From: Nocardia vulneris
Lineage (GTDB): Bacteria; Actinomycetota; Actinomycetes; Mycobacteriales; Mycobacteriaceae
Direction of reading: 5' to 3'
Assembly (NCBI RefSeq): GCF_001613425.1
Contig: NZ_BDCI01000001.1
Span: 124,001 to 188,000, forward strand
DNA length: 64,000 nt
The notes under the pieces are model-generated. The model was not told the DNA's origin and searched no databases. It saw nothing but the letters and a program-made list of their open reading frames with translations. The position numbers and the translations under genes were made by a program. Shown here in pieces: positions 56,964 through 64,000 of this stretch. Position 1 is the first letter of the stretch. The number at the start of each line of letters is the position of its first letter.

Positions 56964-57878
56964 TCAGTCCGCGAAAACCTCCTCGATCGAGTCGTACTTC
57001 GCGGCGCGAACGATCCAGGTATCCAATTGATCCACGTCCGTGCAGTTGACGACTCTTGCCTCGAGCGCGGGAGTCACTGCTAGGCGCTTGGCGCCCAGCA
57101 CTGTGAGCAGCGCTTCGGCTTTGCCCTCGGCTTTGCCCTCGGCTTCGCCTTTGGCGCGGCCCTCCGCCTCGCCTTTGGCACGGCCCTCAGCCTCGGCCTT
57201 GAAGTGCATGTCGTTGAAGTAGTCGCTCATGTAGGGGCCGGTTTTCGTCATTTTCAGCATCTCCAAGAAGTGCCGGGTCGCACTCTTGGGGAGTGCGGAC
57301 GTGATGAGGTCAATGTACTCGCCGGTGGCAGGAAGCAGATGCATCGTCTCGGCGACGGTGTTGAGGATCGAGGCGTGGTCGGGATGCCCGCGGTGGGCGA
57401 TGGCGGACAGGATGGCCAAATCGGGGTTGGTTTCGGCGGTGTGGACATCGGTGACCACGGGAACGTTGGCTGGGCTGAGCACAAGGGGTACGAGGACGAA
57501 TCCAGGGGAGACGGTGATCGGCATGCGGCAACGGTTCGAGGCGCGCTCGTTCGGGCATAGCACGACCAAGAGAACCGTGCATCGGAGTCGGGCGCGCAAT
57601 GTCGTCAGATAGACGGGCCAACTCCAGTGTTTGTCTCGGTCGTGCCGGAGTTGTACCTCGATAACGATGCCGAGGACCGGGGCGGTCGCGGCAGTCAGTG
57701 TGACCACGAGATCGGCTCGGTATTCGGTGGGTTGGATATCGGGTAGGTCGCCGGAATCCAGGCGTGCTTCATCGAACTCCGGGAGTGGGGTGTCGATCAC
57801 GTCGATGAGTAGTTCTGTGACGAATTCAGGTCTGCGCCTTAACAATTCGATGAGTGCTTCGTGCTCCGAGGAGGGCAT
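56964..57878 (-). CDS. Rpn-like PD-(D/E)XK nuclease/transposase-family protein
   Basis: 304 aa. N-terminal nuclease-like domain (about 1-170): the core RADLVVTL-VIEVQL matches the D..ExQ variant of PD-(D/E)XK, then a helical region, a repeat tail AEGRAKGEAEGRAK-like (about 230-255) and a C-terminal helix. Such proteins promote recombination in E. coli (Rpn) or are solitary repeats of transposases. ATG 57878 is preferred. It lies between PLC and chitinase genes with no other mobile gene. Confidence 0.78.
   Translation of the reverse strand: MPSSEHEALIELLRRRPEFVTELLIDVIDTPLPEFDEARLDSGDLPDIQPTEYRADLVVTLTAATAPVLGIVIEVQLRHDRDKHWSWPVYLTTLRARLRCTVLLVVLCPNERASNRCRMPITVSPGFVLVPLVLSPANVPVVTDVHTAETNPDLAILSAIAHRGHPDHASILNTVAETMHLLPATGEYIDLITSALPKSATRHFLEMLKMTKTGPYMSDYFNDMHFKAEAEGRAKGEAEGRAKGEAEGKAEGKAEALLTVLGAKRLAVTPALEARVVNCTDVDQLDTWIVRAAKYDSIEEVFAD
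57111..57199. repeat. Short tandem repeats encoding a KGEAEG(R/K)A tail
   Basis: About 12-base and 24-base units built from GCCCTCGGCTTT and GCCCTC(C/A)GCCTCGCCTTTGGC variants. They encode a highly charged helical segment with repeated AEG(R/K)AKGE. Copy number could vary between strains. Confidence 0.7.
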
Positions 57879-57913
57879 GGGCGCGACGTTACCGATGTCG
57901 GAGGGGGATTCAT

Positions 57914-58042
57914 ATGGAACGGCTATGGAAAGTGGTGGGAAAATCGGGCAGGTTCCAGAAGGTGCTGACCGGAGGGTTCCAATGGGTAACCGGGAGCGGG
58001 GTGGGCGGCGTTTTCGCGCCGGAGTGTCGCCGTGAAAGATGA
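57914..58042 (+). CDS. Putative 42-aa basic peptide
   Basis: Starts MERLWKVVGKSGRFQKVLTG and ends VFAPECRRER. GGAGGGGG lies 6 bases before ATG 57914, a strong ribosome site. The peptide is basic and contains two Trp and one Cys. I recognise no family. It lies in the 305-base gap between the Rpn-like gene and the chitinase gene, which holds no other supported gene; the chitinase promoter must lie in or after it. Confidence 0.4.
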   Translation: MERLWKVVGKSGRFQKVLTGGFQWVTGSGVGGVFAPECRRER

Positions 58043-58183
58043 GCGGTGTTGCTGTGGTGTGCCGTGGTTTCGGGTGCGGTCGATCTCCCCATCGGTGTGG
58101 GGTGGGGCTGTTCAAGGTGGGCGGGTTGCGTCCCCAGTTGTCGGTGGTCGAGTTCGATCTCGTAGGTGTGGTTCTACTTGGTT

Positions 58184-59281
58184 ATGAAATGGACAAATGG
58201 CTCAGGTGGGGGGCGTCGGTCGGTAGTGGTGGGGAGTTTGCTGGCTGTGGTGGGGGTGGTGGGCGCGCTGGCGGTGGGGGTCGGCCCGGCGGCGCACGCC
58301 GCCCCCGCGGCGGACACGTGTGCGACCAAGCCGAAGCCGACCGGCAAAGTGCTGCAAGGGTATTGGGAGAACTGGGACGGCGCGTCGAACGGGGTGCATC
58401 CGGGGATGGGGTGGATCCCGATCACCGATCCGCGCATCGCGGCGCACGGCCACAACGTGATCAACGCGGCGTTCCCGGTGATCGAGTCGAACGGTACCGC
58501 CCGCTGGGAGGACGGCATGGATCGGACCGTGAAGGTCGCCACCCCGGCCGAGATGTGCCAGGCCAAGGCCGCGGGGGCGACCATCTTGATGTCGATCGGC
58601 GGCGCGGCGGCGGGTATCGATCTGAGTTCGAGCGCGGTCGCCGACCGTTTCGTCGCGACCATCGTGCCGATCCTGAAGCAGTACAACTTCGACGGCATCG
58701 ACATCGACCTGGAGACCGGACTCACCGGCTCGGGCAACATCAAGACCCTGTCCGCCTCGCAGTCCAACCTGATCCGGATCATCGACGGTGTACTCGCGCA
58801 GATGCCGGCCGGTTTCGGCTTGACCATGGCGCCCGAGACCGCCTACGTCACTGGTGGCAGCGTCACGTACGGCTCCATCTGGGGCGCTTACCTGCCGATC
58901 ATCAAGAAGTACGCGGACAACGGCCGCCTGTGGTGGCTGAACATGCAGTACTACAACGGCAGCATGTACGGCTGCGCCGGCGACTCGTACCAGGCCGGGA
59001 CCGTGCAGGGCTTCACCGCGCAAACCGATTGCTTGGCAAAGGGTTTGACCATCCAGGGCACCACGATCACCGTGCCCTACGACAAGCAGGTGCCCGGCCT
59101 GCCCGCGCAGCCCGGTGCCGGTGGCGGGTACATGTCACCGAGCCTGGTGTCCCAGGCGTGGAAGCACTACGGCACCGGTGCGGCGAACAGCTTGAAGGGC
59201 TTGATGACGTGGTCTCTCAACTGGGACGGATCGCGCGGCTGGACCTTCGGCGACAACGTCAAATCGCTACAGGGTCGCTGA
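58184..59281 (+). CDS. Secreted GH18 chitinase
   Basis: 365 aa. Signal peptide with hydrophobic core (VVVGSLLAVVGVVGALAVGV, cleavage near AHA-AP). The catalytic motif DGIDIDLE is at 170-177 with Glu177 as acid; the sequence then includes MAPETAYVTGG and MTWSLNWD. It hydrolyses chitin outside the cell. No chitin-binding domain is attached. ATG 58184 is preferred over the upstream GTG. Confidence 0.92.
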   Translation: MKWTNGSGGGRRSVVVGSLLAVVGVVGALAVGVGPAAHAAPAADTCATKPKPTGKVLQGYWENWDGASNGVHPGMGWIPITDPRIAAHGHNVINAAFPVIESNGTARWEDGMDRTVKVATPAEMCQAKAAGATILMSIGGAAAGIDLSSSAVADRFVATIVPILKQYNFDGIDIDLETGLTGSGNIKTLSASQSNLIRIIDGVLAQMPAGFGLTMAPETAYVTGGSVTYGSIWGAYLPIIKKYADNGRLWWLNMQYYNGSMYGCAGDSYQAGTVQGFTAQTDCLAKGLTIQGTTITVPYDKQVPGLPAQPGAGGGYMSPSLVSQAWKHYGTGAANSLKGLMTWSLNWDGSRGWTFGDNVKSLQGR

Positions 59282-59289
59282 GCCGAACG

Positions 59290-60024
59290 TCAATCGCGGT
59301 GGCCGGGTGCGGGTTTCGGATGGATCCACAGGGCTTCGGCGAGGGCGCAGACCGCGCCCTCGCGGGTGGCGAGAGCCACGCCCACCGTGGATTTGCGGCC
59401 CGCCTCGGCGATCGGCCAGGCGTAGGAGACGTAGTCTTCGCCCGCGCGCACCGGCGCGAGCTGGGTGGCGGTGAGCGCGGCGGTGACGGTGCCGTGGCGC
59501 AGCGTGTGCAGCGCCATCGCCACCCACCCGCCGGGGCAGTCCAGGGCGGCCCAAACCTGTTCGGTCGGTAGGTCGCCGGTGTCGGCGGCGAGGCTTTCGT
59601 CCGGTGTCCAGGCGGCGACGACGCGATTGCGCTCGCGTTCCGGCCACGGGAACAGGCGCAGGCCCTGTCCCGGCCCGCACAGCGAACCGCAGCCGTAGCA
59701 GTCGGATTCGTGCCGCAGCGGGGCGGAGGACTCGGTGACGGCGAGCGCCTCGTCCCAGGTCGGTGCGGGCGGCGCGGTGAGTGTCAGGGTGGCGGGCACG
59801 GCTTCGACGAGGGGCAGGCCTTCGAGATCGGTCAAGACCAATCCGTCGGAGTCGTTGCGTCGCATGGTCACCGGCGTCTCGACCGGGACGCGGCGGCGGA
59901 AGTCGACCCGTACCGCGGGCGCGCCGGACTGCGCCGCGAGCAAACCGGCGACATATCCGCCGAACGCGACGCCGGGATACCCGTGCACGTGCTCCGGCAC
60001 GACGATCGTGTCCGTTCGAATCAT
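59290..60024 (-). CDS. Hot-dog-fold thioesterase-like protein
   Basis: 244 aa with what looks like two hot-dog halves: HGYPGVAFGGYVAGLLAAQ near the N-terminus and a later CPGGWVAMALHTLRHG and LAPVRAGEDYVSYAWPI region. A CYGCGSLCGPGQGLRLF motif is a likely metal or structural Cys cluster. It may act on acyl-CoA. ATG 60024 is where homology begins. It is convergent with the chitinase gene and divergent from the next oxidoreductase. Confidence 0.7.
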   Translation of the reverse strand: MIRTDTIVVPEHVHGYPGVAFGGYVAGLLAAQSGAPAVRVDFRRRVPVETPVTMRRNDSDGLVLTDLEGLPLVEAVPATLTLTAPPAPTWDEALAVTESSAPLRHESDCYGCGSLCGPGQGLRLFPWPERERNRVVAAWTPDESLAADTGDLPTEQVWAALDCPGGWVAMALHTLRHGTVTAALTATQLAPVRAGEDYVSYAWPIAEAGRKSTVGVALATREGAVCALAEALWIHPKPAPGHRD

Positions 60025-60174
60025 GCGATCTCCACCCCTCGGTCGCGCTGCCGGGTAAACGATACCGGCGTCGCGTCGATTCACCTCGCGTACCCGTCGT
60101 GAGCTGCGCCGCAGTGGTGCACCGGAATTACCCCGGATGCCGATGTGTTGCCACGGAACGTGACGAAAGCAGGA

Positions 60175-60933
60175 ATGAACGTACTCGTCGTGTACGCGCA
60201 CCCGAAGCCGGACTCACTGACGGGCGCGCTGAAAGACGTGGCCGTCGACCAGTTACGGGCGGACGGGCACGAGGTCCGGATCAGCGATCTCTACGCGATG
60301 GGCTGGAAAGCACACGCCGACACCGAGGATTTCGGCGCGGTGTCCGAAACCAATTTCATGCTCGCCTCGGGTGCGGCGTATCAGCAGGGCACATTGAGTG
60401 CCGATATCCAGGCCGAGCAGCAGAAACTGCTCTGGGCCGACGCCGTTGTGCTGCACTTTCCGCTGTGGTGGTTCAGCATGCCCGCGATCCTGAAAGGGTG
60501 GGTGGATCGGGTCTTCACCTGCGGCTTCGCCTATGGGGCCGGAGGCACGGCGCTACCGCGGTACGGTGCGGGCGTGCTTGCGGGACGCCGCGCGATGCTC
60601 GTGGTGTCGATCGGCGGCAAGGAGCCGTCGTACTCCGATCGCGGCATCAACGGCCCCGTCGAGGATCTGTTGTTCCCGATCCAGCACGGCATTCTCTACT
60701 ACCCGGGGATGGATGTGCTCCCACCGTTCTTGGTGCACGGCACTATTCGGCTCGATTCGGCGCGTTTCGACGCTGTCGCCGCGGATCTGCGCGCCCGTAT
60801 GTCGGAGTTGCCGACGATCGAGCCGATCTGCTTTCGGCCGCAGGGCGGCGGGGACTACGACCGCAGTCTGCGGCTCGAGCCGGGGCGGGAGCCGAACGGG
60901 GCCAGCGGATTCGAGCTGCACACCGCGCAATGA
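60175..60933 (+). CDS. NAD(P)H dehydrogenase (quinone), NQO1/MdaB-type flavodoxin fold
   Basis: 252 aa. YAHPKPDSLTGAL begins the fold; FPLWWFSMPAILKGWVDRVF is the FAD-binding signature. It reduces quinones by two electrons. ATG 60175 is chosen because homology begins there; AGGA precedes it closely. It is divergent from the thioesterase-like gene with 150 bases between. Confidence 0.88.
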   Translation: MNVLVVYAHPKPDSLTGALKDVAVDQLRADGHEVRISDLYAMGWKAHADTEDFGAVSETNFMLASGAAYQQGTLSADIQAEQQKLLWADAVVLHFPLWWFSMPAILKGWVDRVFTCGFAYGAGGTALPRYGAGVLAGRRAMLVVSIGGKEPSYSDRGINGPVEDLLFPIQHGILYYPGMDVLPPFLVHGTIRLDSARFDAVAADLRARMSELPTIEPICFRPQGGGDYDRSLRLEPGREPNGASGFELHTAQ

Positions 60934-60986
60934 CCTGCGCCGCCGGCTGGTTCACGCCGTGGCCTGACTCTGCCGTGATGCACCGC

Positions 60987-61646
60987 TCAGGGCAGGGGAG
61001 CGGCTCCACGCGCGGCGAGCAGCATGCCCATCAGTCCGGTCTCCTGCGCCTGTCCGTGGATCATCGAGCGCGCGGTTTCTTTCACCGGGCCGCCGGTGAG
61101 CAGCTGGTCGGCTGCCTGCGCCATCGCGATGCCGCCGCGGTGATGGCGATACATCAACTGCAGGAACAGGATTTCGGCGTCGCGCCCGCGCGCCCCGGCG
61201 AGCGCGTCCAATTCGGTGGTGGTCGCCATTCCCGGCATCCCGGTGCCTGGCGGCGCTTTCGGTTCGGTCTGTGCCACCGGCTGCGAATGGTGCTGTGCAG
61301 CAGCCTCGTCCGCGTGCATCCACGCCATCGGACGGGCCGACATGGGTGCGGCGTTCGCCAGCCGCAGCCAGCCGAGCATCGTGCCGATCTCGAGTCGCTG
61401 GGTGCTGTCGAGCTGCTGGGCCAGGCGCAGGACAGTCGAATCGACGCCGGGGTCGAGCCGCTGCACCATGATGAGCGCCTGCTGGTGGTGGGCGGTCATG
61501 TCCTGGGCGAAGCCGATCTCCACCGCGCTGAGAATCGGTGTCGCCGTGTGCTGCTCCGGCAGCACCAGGGGCCGCAACGCGGCACCGAGCACGAGCAGGG
61601 CGAAAGCGGCGGAGACGAACGCGGCACCCCGGATCCAGCGCGGCAC
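60987..61646 (-). CDS. DUF305 protein, membrane-anchored
   Basis: 219 aa. An N-terminal hydrophobic segment (IRGAAFVSAAFALLVLGAAL) anchors or exports it, then DUF305 with paired motifs FAQDMTAHHQQALIM and LMYRHHRGGIAMA. The His and Met residues are typical metal-binding candidates in this family (copper has been proposed). The start is GTG 61646, 2 bases after the LVIVD gene stop, so they form an operon. Confidence 0.85.
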   Translation of the reverse strand: MPRWIRGAAFVSAAFALLVLGAALRPLVLPEQHTATPILSAVEIGFAQDMTAHHQQALIMVQRLDPGVDSTVLRLAQQLDSTQRLEIGTMLGWLRLANAAPMSARPMAWMHADEAAAQHHSQPVAQTEPKAPPGTGMPGMATTTELDALAGARGRDAEILFLQLMYRHHRGGIAMAQAADQLLTGGPVKETARSMIHGQAQETGLMGMLLAARGAAPLP

Positions 61647-61648
61647 GG

Positions 61649-63223
61649 CTAGGACCCGACGATCGACTCTTGGTCCGCCGGTGGCGAATACACGTCGTTG
61701 TCGAGCTGCAACACCATGAACCCGTTGTCGGAGCAGGTCACATACAGTTGCGAGCCACGCCATTCCGGCGGCGAGAGGCACCAGTCGGTGGACACGTCGC
61801 CGAAGGCCAGCCTGCCGGTGCGCGGGGTGAGCGCGTCGAGCGGATTGAATTGGCCCTCCAGCACGGCGCGCAGGGCGGGCGGGGTACTCATCAGCGGCAC
61901 ACCGATGATCGACGCCAGCGCGTGCGGCGAGTTCCACAGGCTGAGGTTCTGCCCGGTGCGGGCGGGCGGGTTGTAGTAGGCGATCTCGCGGATGTCGCGC
62001 GGATTCCGGATATCGAAAACCCTGATGCCCGAGGAGATCCACCCGCACGCCAGCGCCGTCGGATCGTCGCGGCGATCGGCGGTGCAGTAGTGCGATTCGT
62101 AGGCGAACGCCGAACCGCCCATGGACGACCCGATATTGGCATCGATGTTTTGCGGCAGGTTGATCTCCAGTTTGATCTTCGCGGCGACCTTGGGCGCGGT
62201 GTCGTCGGCGATATCGATGAGTTTCACACCGCCGGAACCGCCTTCGTCGACCGTGTACAGATACGGCTTGCCGCCATAGGTCACCGGAATGCTGTGCTGG
62301 GTGGCCCAGCCGTCGGTCCAGAACACCCGGCCGATGTGGTGCACCTGCGGGTTCGGATCGCGGCGCTGCACCGCGCTGATATCGAGCACGGTGAAGCCGC
62401 CGAGCGCGGACAGATACATCCGGTTACCGTCGGCGCTGATCCCGAAGCCGTGCGCTTCGATACCGGTGAGCCCCTGCCAGACGACGCGCGGATTCGCCGG
62501 ATCGGTGAGGTCGACCGCGCTGACGAAACCGGGGACGATGCCCGAGGCCCAATAGGTGTTGCCGTCCGGGGAGAAGCCGCCCTCGTGCGTGGTGATCGGC
62601 AGCGGCATCAGCATATTCGTGCCGGCGCCCGGGTTGAGCAGGCGCGGATGCGCGCAGTCGGAGATATCGTAGACCGAGAGGTAGCCGACGCCGGTGCCCA
62701 CCGGAACGCCGGTGCCCACCAGCAGCTTTCGGGCGGTGTTGACCTTCAGGCTCTCCCAGGTGCCCGCGAGCATGGCCGGTTCGGTGAGGGTGACGGTCGG
62801 GCGCGGGTGCGCCGGGTCGGACACGTCGAGCACCTGGACACCGCGCCCCTCGCTGATCAGGTCGCCGGGGAAGAACGAGCCCATATAGGCGCAGTGCTCG
62901 AAGCTGGTCGAGGTGATGCCCGCGCCGCGGCCCGCGAAACCGCCGACGAACGACATATTGCAGCGATAGCCCTGCGTGCTGCGTCCGCTGTCCCGGTCGG
63001 CCGCGGTCACGTCGCCCTGCATGCCGTTCTCCGGCGCCGAGCCCGCGCCGCAGTCGGCGCGCGGGACCGCGGTGCGGCCGACGTCGAGGAACTCCTGCAC
63101 GGCGGTCTGGATATCGGACTGCAGATCTGCGGACGCACTGCTCGGCACCATGAGTGCGGCCGCGAGCCCGACCATGACGAGGACCAGCGGTTTGGTGCCG
63201 CGCAGGCGTGTCAGTGAGCGCAT
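61649..63223 (-). CDS. Secreted LVIVD-repeat protein
   Basis: 524 aa. A Sec signal peptide (LVLVMVGLAAALMVPSSASA). The mature part has repeated LVIVD-type blades such as GVQVLDVSDPAHPRP, YLSVYDISDCAHPRL, GFTVLDIS and IRVFDIRNPRDIR, which suggests a beta-propeller. GGGAG lies 7-8 bases before ATG 63223. It is coupled to DUF305, a pairing seen in many actinobacteria. The role is unknown, probably envelope-associated. Confidence 0.85.
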   Translation of the reverse strand: MRSLTRLRGTKPLVLVMVGLAAALMVPSSASADLQSDIQTAVQEFLDVGRTAVPRADCGAGSAPENGMQGDVTAADRDSGRSTQGYRCNMSFVGGFAGRGAGITSTSFEHCAYMGSFFPGDLISEGRGVQVLDVSDPAHPRPTVTLTEPAMLAGTWESLKVNTARKLLVGTGVPVGTGVGYLSVYDISDCAHPRLLNPGAGTNMLMPLPITTHEGGFSPDGNTYWASGIVPGFVSAVDLTDPANPRVVWQGLTGIEAHGFGISADGNRMYLSALGGFTVLDISAVQRRDPNPQVHHIGRVFWTDGWATQHSIPVTYGGKPYLYTVDEGGSGGVKLIDIADDTAPKVAAKIKLEINLPQNIDANIGSSMGGSAFAYESHYCTADRRDDPTALACGWISSGIRVFDIRNPRDIREIAYYNPPARTGQNLSLWNSPHALASIIGVPLMSTPPALRAVLEGQFNPLDALTPRTGRLAFGDVSTDWCLSPPEWRGSQLYVTCSDNGFMVLQLDNDVYSPPADQESIVGS

Positions 63224-63301
63224 CGTCGAACTCCCCAACCTTCAGCAAGTTGATACGTGGTCGCCCAAACTGACTGGGACAGCCGACCGAACTGACTGAA
63301 T

Positions 63302-63314
63302 GGTAGTAACTACC
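63302..63314. promoter_or_regulatory. 13-bp palindrome upstream of the LVIVD gene
   Basis: GGTAGT-A-ACTACC, a perfect dyad 79 bases upstream of the ATG of the LVIVD/DUF305 operon, in an AT-richer stretch. Candidate operator. Confidence 0.35.
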
Positions 63315-63395
63315 GTTAACTTATGGGAAGGGTTTCGCGGAAATTGGCAGGGCGCGCGGCGTGCCATCTCGAAACGTGGGATCTGGTACGGGCGT

Positions 63396-64000
63396 TCAAC
63401 TGCTGGTGAGCTGGGTTTCCTGGGTCAGCAGCGCATCGCAGACGTCGAGCAGAATGCCGCGTAACTCGGCCGAACGCTCGGCCAGCGCCGACTGTGCCCT
63501 GGCGTACTCCGCGCGCCCGGCCGGCGTCTCGATCCGCACCGGCGTGTAGCCGTACTCAGACAGATCGTAGGGGCTGGCCCGCATATCGAGTTCGCGCGCG
63601 GCGCAGGCCAGCTCGAAGCAGTCCAGCATCAGCTGGGAGGAGACCAGCGGAGCCAGTTTGAAACTCCACTTGTAGAGGTCCATGTTCGCGTGCAGGCAGC
63701 CGGGCTGCTCCCGGTGCAGCTGATCGGCGCGGGTGAGCGGTTCGGCGTTGCGTCCCACCGCCGCCGGGGTGAAGAAGCGGAACGCGTCGAAATGGGTGCA
63801 GCGCAACGACATCGACTCCACGACGGCATCGGTGCCCGCGCGGCCGAGCCGCAGCGGCACCTGCTGGTGCCGGATGTCGTCGGTGCGGTAGACCATCGCC
63901 CACTCGTGCAGCCCGAAGCAGGACAGCTGCGCGGGACGAGCCGCGGTGGCGCGCAACAACGTCGCGACGAACTCGAGGGTGTCGCGGCGGCGCGTGAGGT
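63396..64000 (-). CDS. Conserved actinobacterial protein, often annotated 3-methyladenine DNA glycosylase, partial
   Basis: C-terminal 201 residues; the N-terminus lies beyond the right edge. The block FGLHEWAMVYR, QVPLRLGRAGTDAVVES, HFDAFRFFTPAA, EQPGCLHANMDLYKWSFKLAP and ELDMRASPYDL is typical of a conserved actinobacterial family. The glycosylase name is common in databases but I see no motif that proves it. It is alone on this side of the LVIVD operon. Confidence 0.75.
   Translation of the reverse strand, partial: LTRRRDTLEFVATLLRATAARPAQLSCFGLHEWAMVYRTDDIRHQQVPLRLGRAGTDAVVESMSLRCTHFDAFRFFTPAAVGRNAEPLTRADQLHREQPGCLHANMDLYKWSFKLAPLVSSQLMLDCFELACAARELDMRASPYDLSEYGYTPVRIETPAGRAEYARAQSALAERSAELRGILLDVCDALLTQETQLTSS

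Noticed and set aside
1..64000. CRISPR arrays, tRNA or rRNA genes, insertion sequences, phage attachment sites
   Set aside because: No regularly spaced repeats, cloverleaf-like segments, or transposase with terminal repeats were seen. The Rpn-like protein has no flanking repeats.

Overview
The window is high-GC DNA with tightly packed genes, ATGA and TGATG gene overlaps, many GTG starts and strong third-codon G/C bias. Together with a MDMPI-type (mycothiol-linked) protein, DHA2 exporters, a GlxA-like AraC regulator, an ECF41/SigJ sigma factor and a CIRCE-controlled Hsp20, this points to an actinomycete of the Mycobacteriales, most likely Nocardia or a close relative. The genus is an inference from gene content. 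I saw no rRNA, tRNA, CRISPR array or insertion sequence.

Region 1 (1-12.6 kb, all minus strand) is a compact polyketide operon reading right to left: zinc alcohol dehydrogenase, a loading protein KS-AT-ACP, an extension protein KS-AT-DH-KR-ACP-R, a DUF3291 protein, an acyl-CoA dehydrogenase and a type II thioesterase cut by the window edge. The loading KS has Ser in place of its active-site Cys. The terminal reductase domain has lost both catalytic residues of its YxxxK motif (HxxxG). Both AT domains carry the methylmalonyl-type YASH motif, so the line should build a propionyl-primed diketide, 2-methylpent-2-enoyl-ACP, whose release is unclear. A consensus-like promoter sits directly before the first gene.

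Region 2 (12.8-17.9 kb) holds an epoxide hydrolase, a DHA2 exporter divergent from a GlxA-type regulator, and hemL. Region 3 (17.9-25.9 kb) is a second biosynthetic block: a P450 divergent from a plus-strand run of glutamine synthetase-like ligase, asparagine synthetase-like amidotransferase, PLP decarboxylase and a second P450. This set fits making or handling an amine and joining it to carboxylates. Whether it works with the PKS is an open and interesting question.

Region 4 (25.9-40 kb) contains a CPBP protease/NAD(P)-epimerase pair, two quinone-oxidoreductase-like genes, two paralogous TetR genes that share a nearly identical 28-bp palindromic operator at the same distance from their starts, a three-gene MoxR/VWA-metallopeptidase operon, a MerR/Hsp20 heat-shock locus with a CIRCE element, a STAS protein behind a short leader peptide, and an amidase.

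Region 5 (40-50 kb) has two small secreted or membrane genes behind perfect palindromes, two overlapping flavin monooxygenases, a secreted metzincin with an acidic Phe/Asp repeat tail, a three-gene ion-transport operon and a two-component system. Region 6 (50-64 kb) is mixed chromosomal content: HrpB helicase, an ECF41 sigma factor with an NTF2 protein and FMN reductase, a Tat-exported phospholipase C, an Rpn-like nuclease with a repeat tail, a GH18 chitinase, a hot-dog thioesterase, an NQO1-like oxidoreductase, a DUF305/LVIVD pair, and a partial gene at the right edge.
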